A stretch of DNA of 64,000 nt from contig NW_019774624.1 in the NCBI RefSeq assembly GCF_001039355.2, positions 1,347,245 through 1,411,244 of the forward strand. Reading direction: 5' to 3'. The position numbers were made by a program, and so were the translations under genes. Positions 25,348 to 37,114 of this stretch are shown piece after piece. Position 1 is the first letter of the stretch; each line of letters opens with the position of its first letter. This stretch comes from Lingula anatina. Its lineage: Eukaryota; Brachiopoda; Lingulata; Lingulida; Lingulidae. The notes beneath the pieces are model-generated. The model saw nothing but the letters and a program-made list of their open reading frames with translations. It had not been told where the DNA came from and ran no database searches.

Positions 25348-26292
25348 AGACTTGTGCAATTAAGTTGAAAGATGAACAGTTTTGAAAATATATAATCTGA
25401 CCAACAGATTGATTCATTCTGAAGAGGGTCAAGTTGAAATGCTGATAAACTTGTTTTGCGTTGAGTGTACTTAAAAACATGAATCAAATTAGTGCCTAAT
25501 GAATCATTGTCAGTTTCCATCTTATAGGAAAAAATAGTTTTTTTTTACATTATTAAAGCTTTGTCTTTTTTTAGTGCAACCAAATAAACAGTTGCTTTGC
25601 TTTAAGATAAAAAGTTTTGTACAACTAAAAAACTCAAAAGTTTTAAGTAAGGTAATACTTAAGATACTTTGTGCTTTGAAACAATAACATGCACTGTACA
25701 TATACACATTTTTGTACTTTGTACTGTAAAATTTTTTTCATTTGCTTGGTATCAGTGGGTGCGGTATGTGCTGATGGTGTCTTCACATCATTATGTAACC
25801 AAGGAGAGCTTTGCAATCTAAATAAACTTAGGTCAAATGAGTTTATTTTGATTTTTAGTTTTATAGCTATATTATGATAATTTATATGCCTAACTTATGA
25901 GTGTTAATTAACTTATGAGTGTTTATGAAATGTCTTGGCAACAGTGCATTTCCCACTTATTCTTTGACCAGTGCTTACATTTGAATGTTCTTAATGACAT
26001 AAAACAAATGATGAAACATATTTGAACTTTGTTTAATAAACATTGAATATAATTGACATTAAATCTCCCTAGTTTATACATACATCATATGTTATATAAG
26101 TGCACATTTTCTTTGGAAACTTTTTTATGCCCAAAGGTAAATTTTATTTTAAATTGTGAAATCGCAACCATTAAGTTGCAATTTTTAATGTAGTGGAAAC
26201 ACAAGAGAGGCATACTGCTTTGAGACTGCCCATAAGCTATTAAGGTCATTTCCATGCATGTGCTATATCAATCTTCCACAAGGGGATGAGGC
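25348..26292 (+). other. 3' untranslated region of the LRMDA-like gene and flank
   Basis: AATAAA occurs at 25821-25826 and 26035-26040, giving candidate 3' ends about 0.5 and 0.7 kb after the stop codon. No other gene is seen. Confidence 0.5.
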
Positions 26293-26581
26293 ATTAAAGG
26301 GATGAGTGCTATAAATGAACGATATGCCTGAAGTAATCTTATAAAATTTAATCATCATCTCCTGACGAACTTTGCAACCTCTCCACCATCAGACTTTTTT
26401 GACAGGGCTGCAGACATAAGTCGATGCCGAAAACTGAGGAAAAACATGCGGCAACTATTCCGAGAGTTAGGGTGAATTAAAGGGATGAGTGCTATAAATG
26501 AAAGATATGCCTGAAGTAATCTTATAAAATTTAATCATCATCTCCTGACGAACTTTGCAACCTCTCCACCATCAGACTTTT
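26293..26581. repeat. 106-bp direct repeat split by an 83-bp segment
   Basis: The block 26293-26398 recurs at 26476-26581 with one clear base difference (AACGATATG against AAAGATATG). Between them lies about 83 bp (26394-26476) that recurs as an apparently exact inverted copy at 27098-27180. Confidence 0.85.
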
Positions 26582-26879
26582 GAATCATGTGCAGTTCAAA
26601 GCAGGAATGGTTTAAGGAATTTCTCATTTTCCCTGATTGAGGAAGGGGAATCCCCTCCCTCCCCCCTCCCCTTAATATATGGTATCACCTATCACCAATA
26701 TTAAAACTCCTTGATCAATCACCAGGATTAAAACAAGTCAATTACCAATAAATGAAAGCAATCAGCCTTTGGCTAAATCACTGTAACGCTATTGAACTCT
26801 ATTGCTATGTTTTCACGAATCATGCAGGTTTTTGGGAAGGTAAATTATTAGAAGTACGTGTTATCGGTGACTAGTTATT

Positions 26880-27811
26880 TCCCATTATAACCATCTGCAC
26901 GTTTCGTAAGTTGGAAAGGACATTACTGTTACGGCTTCTTTTTCACATCCAATCGACATTTTGTAACTTAGAAATTCGTTTTGCAAGGTATGTGTGCATA
27001 TTAACTTGTGTATTATACAGTTGTCTATGTCATATACATGATTTAGAAATAATAATAATACACAAAAGCGGATACCAAAAACTAGATTTTTACCTCGTTC
27101 ACCCTAACTCTCGGAATAGTTGCCGCATGTTTTTCCTCAGTTTTCGGCATCGACTTATGTCTGCAGCCCTGTCAAAAAAGGCGCGCCTCATGGATATTTT
27201 GCTGATAACTGACAAATAGAGTAAAATTTCATACACAATAATTTCTAAAGGGGCACCGAAACAAATATTTGATATTTTAAACAGATTTCAGTTATGATAC
27301 CTTGAAATTTAGGTATCATAATGATATTTTTCACTGTGGAACCATACTACATTGCAGAACTGCATACATATTTGACATAAAAATCATTCTCATGCCACCC
27401 TTGGGTTATTTCAAGATTGAATTAAATAACTCGAATAATTATTTTGGGGAAAAATTCTGTGCAGCTTTTCATTCTTGTTATAATGACCAGACGTACCTTT
27501 TTGGTCAAACATACATATACCTTTATTGACGTGACACATATGTATATGTAAAAAGTTTTCAATTAAATTAGGTAATGCTGCTTAACTTGTTAAAAATGTT
27601 AATAGAATGAAGAGTTAATTGTTGTGACAGTTGTTTATTTGAAAATTTGTGGATACATCTTGTTTTACCAGATAGCTGCTGAATGTGTGCCTGCCATATG
27701 AGCTGGGATCTGCTTATAACCCTGCACAGTCAAGTCCTCTATTCGTTGAATTACAAGAAAACAGCCAGTTGATTACATTGATGTCAACAAGCCAACAGAA
27801 AAAAACACAAT
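26880..27811 (+). other. Probable 5' untranslated exon, first intron and leader of MTFMT
   Basis: A donor, TTTTGCAAG|GTATGTG, ends a possible exon at 26987, and an acceptor, TGTTTTACCAG, precedes 27672. The joined leader would run into the coding exon at 27812. The intron contains the inverted 83-bp copy at 27098-27180. The exon start and transcription start are not defined. Confidence 0.4.
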
Positions 27812-30652
27812 ATGTTCCACTTGCGGATGTCTGTTAAAACTTCCTTACCATGCTGTATGCAGATAAGGACATTACCAAAAAACAATCAAACTGAAGTGTA
27901 TCTGCTTCAATATGGTTCCAGAAATATTGTTCAAAAACTCGCCTACTCTGGGTTTCAACTCCAAGAAGGTGTAAGAAAATCAACTGGACTTTTCCCAAGA
28001 ACATTTGGTTTTTTAACACCTAGAAGAGGCAATAAAGGATTAGTTCCTATTGAATTATGTGGCAAGAGGTTTTGCAGTTCATGCACATTTGTCAACAAGA
28101 AAGTACCAGTCTCTTTTCGTGTAGAACCTCCTTGGAGAATTTTATTTATTGGAACTGATGAATTTTCTTTGGAAACTTTAAAAGCATTGAATGATGCAAG
28201 GTGAGTTTTTGATCTCAAAAATGTATGACCATCAAGTTTTCAATCAAATCTATGAGAATTAATCTGATTTTTTTTTTTTTTTTTTTTTTTACGCAACTGA
28301 TAGCTTACTAAATGACTGTTAAAGGTATTCTATTTAGGACTTTGATACTTAATCAAATTTTCCTCAAGAAAAAATAAACAGTTTTCTTTTACACACAAAC
28401 CATTGCACGATCCAGAAATATGCAGGATATTGAAACAAATATATGACTTTGGGCCCATTTGGGGCATTGTAAAACATTTAAAGACATTATGTAGGCCTAT
28501 GCCTTTAAACACTGATCTTATTTCTCATCAGAAGCAGATTCATAGGGTTGTCGTATCTATTTTAAGTGCAGTCATCATCTTTTTTATGAACTATTATAAC
28601 TTTTTATATTTTTTTCAGATTAAGGGATAATCATACCCTAATAGAACATTTAGATGTAGTTGCTCTAAAGTTGAAGAAACCTGTAAGTATCATTCAATTG
28701 AAGAATAAATCAGTACTTTGTTTCTAAGTGACCATTTCCACAGATATTTGGATTGATGTATCTCCCTGGGGAGTCTCACAAAATTGCTAAAAACTCAACC
28801 GGCTTAAAATCTGTCACGCCTAGTAAAGCTGATTCGGTAGGCGTGACATACATTTAAGCTGATTAGTTGATAGCAATTTAGTGAGACTCCCCAGGGAGTT
28901 AGACAGATCTGGATGGATTGATCTAGGTATAGGAACCCAGTCTTACAGTGTTCTCTTGCAAACTGTTAAAGAGGCTGTTCAGTATAGTTTAGGTAGCAGT
29001 AGCTACTGGGGACTCTATAGACACTCACTGAGTGATTTACAAACCTCTTGTTTCCAGTGTACTTGTATAGTCACCTGCTTCTATGTGTTCTACTCAAAGC
29101 TAGAAGGAATATTAGAATATTAATGAGATTTGTATTTGGTGTATATTCGATGACCGTAATGAGGGTCAGTATTGAAAAATTTCTTTTACAGTGCCCTGTG
29201 AGAAAATATGCAGATGAAAATGGATTAAATGTCTCAGACTGGCCAATTGGAGACAAACACAACACATATGATGTAGGTGTTGTCAGCTCTTTTGGAAGGC
29301 TGATTCCAGAGAGGGTTATACACATGTTTCCTTAGTAAGTAAAACTAATAAAGGATTCTTAGATTTCATGAATAAGCAGTTGTGATATTTGAGTGTATTG
29401 TAAATGAAGGGTGTTTCCATTTTAATTTTTCATTTAAAGAAAATGCAATTTAAACTTGTAATAATTTTTTCCAGTGGTATTCTGAATGTCCACCCCAGTA
29501 TACTACCGAGGTGGCGAGGTGCTTCGCCTATAGCACATTGTCTGCTTCATAATGATGCAGTGACTGGGGTCACTATTACTGAAATAAGACCAAAGCAGTA
29601 AGTGTTGTGGAATAATGTGAGGTAATGGGGATCACCCCAAATAGCTTTAAACAAGGGTGTCAGTCTGTGTTGCATCATATGAGACTAAAAAACACAATAA
29701 TCTGCTTGAAGTGGGTTTTTATTTTTAGTGTTAATGGTGAAAGATTATGTTCTGGAAACGTCAGAAGCAACACAAAAGTGACACACAAGACATGGTAAAT
29801 TCATATCATTGTGCAATTGATGAAGAAAGAGACAACAATCGGGGAAATAGCAGTACATAAATTCTGTCAGTTTTTAATACATTTCTCACCGCATATTAGC
29901 ACATTGTAGTCTGCCATTATTTCTGACCACACTCACCTCCAAATCATGTAAAATATTACTTGATTTTACTCTAGATATCCAGTCCTCTTTGCTTTCCAAA
30001 TTGTTTTGATTTCATGTTGTGAACATGATTAGGTGTGATGCAACTCAGAAAAGTTCATTGATGTTTTTTACCTATATTCCCTTGCACTATCTCATCAGTG
30101 CGGTTGTTTTCTGAGTATTAAGTACATAGAATTTGTTATCAGTGTTATCATGGATTGTAAGCTTATTGAAGTCCAGGGGCGGATCCAGAGATATTTTCTG
30201 ACAGTCTTCCAAATTTTCTTTGTTGATCTATCTTCCATCTTTGACCGTCTTCCCACAGAAAACTTTAGATGGCAATGTAAACTTGAACATCTGACCGTCT
30301 TCCAGAAGACCCAGAAGACGGCCTAAATCCGCCCCTGAAGTCAACATGTTATAATCTGTAAATAAGAAGAAAAAGTACTTTTCCAGATATTGTGATATTA
30401 ACTTTTCATTATATCTATTTTTTTTCCATTCTAGCTTTGATATTGGGCCTATACTTATATCTGAGAAGATTTCAGTTCCACCAAAGATCACTCGAGCCCA
30501 ATTAGAAAAAACCCTGGCCATCAGAGGAGGACATTTGGTAATTCATCTTGCTACAAGTACTGAAGAACTGTATTTTGATTCATGAAATAATGACAAAATA
30601 AATTAATAAATGGTTACATATTAATGTGAAGTATGCTACTTAGTTTCAAGTT

Positions 30653-30738
<86 letters not shown>

Positions 30739-32522
30739 GCTAATTGTTTATTTTCAGCTTGTGGAGGCTTTGTCTGATTTGCATTGGTTGGAGAGATTTG
30801 AGAGTGAGCAAGACCCATCAAGAATAACTTATGGTACTTTTTTATAAAATATATAAAGCACTCCATAACACTGAAACTTACAGCTGAGAAAAAGTGCTTT
30901 GATTTGCACCACAGTGTATTTTGATTTCACTTTTGGTCAACTCTTGTCTTCTAAGGGTCATTTTAAGCAAATAAATCATTGTTTGACTTTTGAAATATTG
31001 GAATGTAAATTGTTTTTAGTTATTCATGTTTACATTTTATAAACACGCACACAAACATACACATGGGGTAATTTTATTTTTCTTGTTTTATTATTTTCTG
31101 TATATATGTGAATAACTATGACTCTGAAATGCTTTTAAATTACAGCCCACAAGTTACATTCAGATTTGGCTAAAGTAAACTGGGAATGGAGTATGGAAGA
31201 AATCTTTAGGAAATACAGGGCTCTGCATGATCTGGTATATATTGTTAGTAATTACAGTGGGATTTTCTCCCCAAATGACCTGTGCCTATATCCTAAAGGC
31301 ATGTTGTCTCTTTAACATAACCAAATCCTTTTTCACACTGCTTGAAAATGGAATAAATATATCTACTTATTCATTCTAGAAGAATTTCATTGTTAATTAT
31401 CCTCAAACATGCTAATGCATGTATTACTTGGATTATGACTAGAAAAAGCTCGCCATCCTTTGCCAGATGGAGGAGTTAGACGATGTTGTTTGTATCACAC
31501 CAATATTTGGTCTATGAAATTAACTTAATAAACGTCAATTGTTCATTTTCAGATGGATTTAAAAAGTCAATATCGAGGTCAAACTATTAAATTCAGAAAC
31601 ATGGTGGACATAGATGAAATAGCTGGTATGCATCATATGACAGTTTTTGAAAATATTAACAACAGTTTGGATTAGGCTAGCACAATTGCCAATCCGCATC
31701 AAAAACCTGCTTATTAGTTAGTCAGAAAGTTTTCATTTATGATAGATCCTGAAATTTGATTTACCTGTTGACTGTTTCAACTCTTCACTCTGACAGACTT
31801 GAACAAAAGAAAGAAATATTAAGATAGTCTTTGTATTTTGGCTTCTTTGTTAAGGTAGACAGTTACAGATAATGCAATACTTCTCATGCTGCAACACTAA
31901 CACAAACGTTCTTGACCTCTTGTATGTGCCACTGTATTATTGAATAAGAAGTATAGTTACATAAACTTAAAATTACAGGTCAGATTTCACGGATAGAAGA
32001 ACATGATGGCCACAGGTCTCGCCCCCCTGGGTATGCCCATTTCATCCCCTGGGCAAAAACAGTGTGTGTGAAATGTGGAGTAAGTTGTGTATTTTTACAA
32101 TTGTCACCACCAATTGAAGCTTTATTTATGTCTTTGACTCCCTTGTGAACTGTATTTCGTTAGTTTGTGCTTTGACCTAAAGCAGTTTTAGTTTAAAAGC
32201 AATTTTGGCATCCAGAGAAATGGTGCAACTTTTTTTATTAATTAAAATTCTTAAATAAGATCATTGAAATTCTTGTTTTAGCTGCTTTTAACTTTGAGTT
32301 TTTTTTTTTTTTTTTTTTCCAATTTGTGAGTGGTATTTGATTTTCACTCTACTTAAATGTTACTTTTCTGTATTTCAGGACGGATGGGTAGGATTCAAGA
32401 CTGTTATTTACAGGAAAACTTTGCCAGCATGCCAGTTTAACAATGGCTACTTGCAATCTGAAAAATCTGAACCTTTGTTTTATGACGAACCTGAAAAACT
32501 TAAAATGGTTCATTCCATTTGA
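27812..32522 (+). CDS. MTFMT: Mitochondrial methionyl-tRNA formyltransferase
   Basis: This enzyme transfers a formyl group from 10-formyl-tetrahydrofolate to Met-tRNA in mitochondria, providing initiator fMet-tRNA. Exons are 27812-28200, 28619-28682, 29192-29334, 29475-29597, 30435-30537, 30758-30833, 31146-31234, 31553-31625, 31979-32079 and 32379-32522, with consistent phases, for 434 residues (human about 389). The Rossmann start is [19 protein letters not shown]. The catalytic loop is [19 protein letters not shown] with Asn203 and His205. The catalytic Asp is at about 242 in RPKHFDIGPI. The C-terminal tRNA-binding region includes [20 protein letters not shown] and [13 protein letters not shown]. 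About 107 N-terminal residues rich in Lys, Arg, Gln and Ser precede the Rossmann fold and are likely to include a mitochondrial targeting sequence. The first ATG of the open frame was used as start. Confidence 0.95.
28723..28946. mobile_element. Palindromic MITE in MTFMT intron 2
   Basis: The arms are inverted copies around about 28830, for example TCCCTGGGGAGTCTCAC against GTGAGACTCCCCAGGGA and CTGTCACGCCTA against TAGGCGTGACA. The block CAGTCTTA at the right end and the CAATTTAG core place it in the family of 2541-2996. The left target triplet is not clear. Confidence 0.65.
30174..30337. mobile_element. MITE of the CAGGGGC family in MTFMT intron 4
   Basis: It starts CAGGGGCGGATCCAGAG and ends CTAAATCCGCCCCTG. 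The interior carries GACCGTCTTCCAGAAGACCC and ACAGTCTTCCAAATTTTC. AAGTC lies flush on both sides, so a 5-bp duplication is visible, although hAT elements normally give 8 bp. Confidence 0.6.
30656..30731. repeat. (TA)n tract in MTFMT intron 5
   Basis: About 37 TA units lie 27 bases before the exon 6 acceptor at 30757. They occupy the region where the polypyrimidine tract and branch point would be expected to begin. Confidence 0.95.
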
Positions 32523-34005
32523 CATTTGCTTAAGATTGACTTTGCTGGATTTTCAGTCCTCTCAATAGTTGTATATAGATTACTTTTACAGTTGAGGATT
32601 CATAGTTTTACATTACCCAAGTCTTTTGGGGATGTTTTTTGTTAATGTGTCATCAAAGGATATAAAATGAATTGTTTGTCGTAATTGGTTGGGATTATCA
32701 ACATAAAGAAATGTTTAGAGTGAAACTGTCAAGACTCAAAATTAGTTTGAAATTGAAAAGACTGCATCCGATATCTGTTAGTATTTATTTCAGATAAATT
32801 ATTTCAAATATAAATCAGTGTTTCATTCTTATTTTATAAGGAATAAAATTATAAGAAATGTCAAGTATCAACTGAACAAACACATGCAACATGTACAGTT
32901 TAGACAGTTTCAGTGCACGCATGGAAGACATACAATTATATTCTTGTTACTACTGCACAAACGTGTTAAGCACCATATCTACATTAGGACAACAGTTAGT
33001 ATTGCTCCATGCTGAAGGACTAAATTTATGTGCAACTTCATAAATAGTTTCTTAACATGTAATTATCCATTAAAATACTTGTAATAAATTAGTTCTAATT
33101 GATAGACTGACTAATAACCACAATAAAAATCAGTATTGCAACAAAAATTGCTATCACTAAGGTATGCCACAACTTATTAAATGTACTGCATCTTCTTCAC
33201 TTTACAAGAGCACTAAAAACTATTGAAAGGGTGGCAAAATTAAGATATTTCAGTCATAAAACAGGTCCTTATAATGCCCCCTGCAGTAAAAATATTTTTA
33301 ATTTTTGTCTTACAAAAATAATCTTTGATATATACACAATATAAAATGTAAATATATAATGCTCCTAGTACGCCCCTTTCTTACAAACTGTTCAGTGAGA
33401 GCTAATAGGGCACAAAAGTGAGATTAGAAGTGGACAGGATTTTGCAAGATTTCATCACTTCCTGGGACATGTAAGATGTTGCGCAACGTTCTGATGGTCA
33501 AACAAACAGCTGTCAATATGGTTTTCTGCTTTTTTTTTTTGGGGGGGGGGGGGTAGGTAATAGTAGAGCTATACATCCACCTTTCCCCCCCAAGATGTTA
33601 ACATTGTACAAATACCAAGTTGCCATTTAGAAGCATTTATGGATTCTAGTAATGCACTTTAGTCCCAGAACAATTGTTCCCAAATTTGTTAGATTTCTTG
33701 TATTTTGAGTGACTACAGAAAAGGAATGTTTCACANTAGTCACCAAAGTAGCAGGAAAAGATTATCGATCTTTTTTTTTTCCAGTTCCCTGTAGATAATC
33801 TCAAACAGGGCAAATGGGAAAGACTGAGTGGGCAGGTTTTGACAATCACTTGAGCGAACTGATGCCGTGCATAACTGTGCTGTCCCTGGAGATGGGTGCA
33901 TTCCACAATAACTTCCAACATTATTGCCCACATGCAAACAAGACTTCGATGCCCTATGCAAATAAATTTTTCTGTCAGTTTGTGGGCCACGTCTTTCTGA
34001 AAATG
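32523..34005. other. Convergent 3' flanks of MTFMT and the NATD1-like gene
   Basis: Candidate MTFMT polyadenylation signals (AATAAA) lie at 32842-32847 and 33083-33088. A poly-T/poly-G run lies at 33531-33553, and an N at about 33736. No additional gene is recognised. Confidence 0.5.
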
Positions 34006-34916
34006 CTATTTCCCAACTGGAACATTTCTTGAGTAATACTGAGGAAGTTTGTTGTCTTCAAGATATTTCTGTAAGTAAGTACAGCTCAGTCTCATTTTTG
34101 CATCTTGTTCCACTACAAAATCAAAGGCAGCCTGAAACAAATATTCAAACAATTACTTTTTTTCCAGAGATTTTGTTTCATGGTAAAATTTTTGCTGCCC
34201 CATTCAGTGACAAGTGATACCCTTATATTATCTAACAATATTTGATTTCATATTATTCACAAAATGTAAAGAAAAAAGTGGAAAATACCTTTGCTAAAAG
34301 TTTAGCTATTCCTTTTCCCCTAAAGACGGGTGGAACTTCTGTGTGATATAAATCATAGAATCCATCTCTTATGATGTCATACTGCAATAATGCTTTATCC
34401 TCACTGTTTGCGCCATCTGCAAGTAGGATAAACTTGGGAATCTTAAATAACATTACATTTTAATTCATAGTACATCCCACAATTAATTTACACATGTATG
34501 TAAAACCAAAAAAAGTCAATGAAAGAGTTTTTATGCGTTGAAAAAAGTAGAAACTGGTTTTATGGTTTAAAATTGAGATAAAAGACTACGAAAGCAAAAC
34601 TGATATTACTCTCCCATTACGTTGGTCAAACCGTGCCAAAAATTACCCTTGAAACTCAAAATGTAGATCTACAGTGACCTAGCCAGTGCCCAGTGCCAGT
34701 GGTCAACTTGAAGTTCAAAGTGCACATTTTACCTTCCGAACGTATTTTGATGTAGAATTCTTTCTTTGCCTTGTCATGACCGACGACATAAGGCATCGTC
34801 GCTGCATTAGCTTCAGCCTGAGATATCGAATTACTCATAGCAACTCGCTGAATGTTGTTTGCCTGTATCAAAAGACGGGCATTTTTTGCTAAGAAAAGCG
34901 GTCGCATGCTATTCAT
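34006..34916 (-). CDS. NATD1: NATD1-like GNAT-fold N-acetyltransferase domain protein
   Basis: Three exons on the minus strand, 34916-34733, 34416-34289 and 34131-34006, encode 145 residues (human NATD1 is about 113). The conserved core reads [33 protein letters not shown], including the RGKGIA acetyl-CoA pyrophosphate-binding loop of this short GNAT family. The C-terminal CTYLQKYLEDNKLPQYY matches the family end. The first 40 or so residues (from MNSMRPLFLAKNARLLIQAN) are basic and lack acidic residues until the SISQAE segment, which suggests a mitochondrial presequence. The start is the first ATG of the exon; internal Met codons could be alternatives. The acetyl acceptor is unknown for the family. 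Confidence 0.9.
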
Positions 34917-35201
34917 CGTATATGGTTATTTAGGTCAAGGTCAAGCTGATATGCGTAATAATCTCATCTAATCATTTTGAAAGAAAGTTTATTGTACGAA
35001 AATGATATAAGCAGAATGTATTTAGCAGTGATTCGAGATCTCCTGCTGAATAAAATCTTTGGAATCAGCCATTCAAATTCATATGTTATGAATGAGATTT
35101 TAATGTTTAGGTTTGGAGAGTAACAAAATCCATTTCACTCAGAAGAGGGTGATATAAGGGGTCATCTTTGATATGTGTTTGAAAACAAAATATGTATAAA
35201 G
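34917..35201. promoter_or_regulatory. Putative bidirectional promoter, NATD1-like / SV2-like
   Basis: The two start codons face away from each other across only 285 bp. No clear TATA box or CpG island is visible. A shared promoter is inferred from the spacing, and untranslated exons for either gene would weaken it. Confidence 0.4.
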
Positions 35202-37070
35202 ATGGACTTGCGGAAAGACGAAAGCGATGGCCTCCTGGAAAATGATTGGTATCAAGAAACAAATGGTATATAATTTACTTCCGGTTTTATAATAATATAA
35301 CGTTATCTACACCAGATTAATCGAACTCATTTATTTTCACGTGGGCCCCTCGCATGACCTTATAATATTGATGCCAATAAAGTCACTTGTTAATATGCAT
35401 GCTCTCTGTGACTGATATGTATATAGTCCCAATATATCTAGATAGTATTTCCCTGATTTTGGTTGACCAGCAATTACATGTACCTCGGTTCCCATTTTTG
35501 AAAGGCATATATGTTTCATAAACAACATCTTAAAATTAATAAATGAATTAATTGCCAAACAGATTTATTTGAGTAGCCAAGACATTTTTCAAAGTCACAA
35601 ATTAGTTTAGAAAAGATGTTGAATATCAAAGAGTTAAATGGGGGGGGGGGGGGGTACTGCAAAAGTGCCAGATTTTTCTCTTCTCATATTTATTGATATT
35701 CATACTAAAATGTACATGTAACTTCCCTGTACACTGTTTATAGGAACCACACACTTTTTCTAATTAAGCAGACACACAGAGATATCTACATATGAGTATG
35801 AATAAACCATTACTAGTAATTTTTAAATGCTATCTCTTTCAGGTCAAAAGTTACTGATTTTTTTGTATTACAATATATGCCACTATTTCAGCCACCAGTT
35901 TAAAAAATGAGTCAAAAGTTGAGCCACTTAATTTTCATCTCCTTAATGCCATAGAAACCTGAAATTTGTAACATAATAAGTACGAAGTGGGGCATTATTA
36001 ACACATAGTTAAATTTTTGATACAAAGATTTTCCCAATCAGAGTAATGTCACTGAGATGTGCATGTAAAGTAGGCAATGTGATAGAAGTTAAATTTTTGA
36101 TACAAAGATTTCCCCAATCAGAGTAATGTCACTGAGATGTGCATGTAAAGTAGGCAATGTGATAGAATTTTGGCTCACAGATGTGTGCAATATGACAAAC
36201 ACAAATTGATACAATTCATCTTCCAAAGCATATACTAATGTAAAACTGGGACAGTTGTGTGTAAACGAACAACTAGCACCTATTATCCTCTGTGATCCAT
36301 ACTGGTTAGCACAAAAACCATGTAATATACCAGTATCCCTTATATTCCTGCATATTTTACAAGGAAAATTGCAGTACACTTTGTCTGCCAAACAATTTAT
36401 AAAACAGTCATACCAGTAGTATATACTGATGCCATGGCTGCTTTGTACATATTTATTTAATATATATGGCTTCCATTATAGGGCACCAGTTTTAAATGAC
36501 ATGTATTTGGAATTACATCACATTTAGTGCATGGGCATCTATTATTTAAAGTTCACATTCATGGTCTGTGGAAATTTGTGAACTTTCATCATTGGTTTTT
36601 AGTCTGTGGACCCTCATTCACTTTCATTGGTTACCTTCGATTTAATATGTGTACCCTTGATCAACAGTTCCATTTTGTGTGGGAATATTTTCACTGCACA
36701 TATAATGAAGCAAAGATTACAGCAGCAGCAGATGTATGAAACATTTAGCAATTGTAAGTTATTTAATTAGGAGCACAGCAAATTTAATAGAAATATGCAT
36801 GTTGCTATGCTGACTCAGGTGCAAATTTTCTAATTAGAATACTTTAACACTGATAGATAACACCCTGAGCTTCTGGATATTGGAGACATTGCTGCTATGT
36901 TCCTCAGCATAACGAAGTTAGTGGGATTGCTTGAAATGTATATTACTATGCTGTTATGATCTGCTATTCATGGTGACTGATAAATCTTTTCAACTGAAAT
37001 TTCAGGTGATCAACCAGCAGATTTATCTTACACATTTGAAGAAGCACTCCATGAGACAGGTAAGAATTTT

Positions 37071-37114
<44 letters not shown>

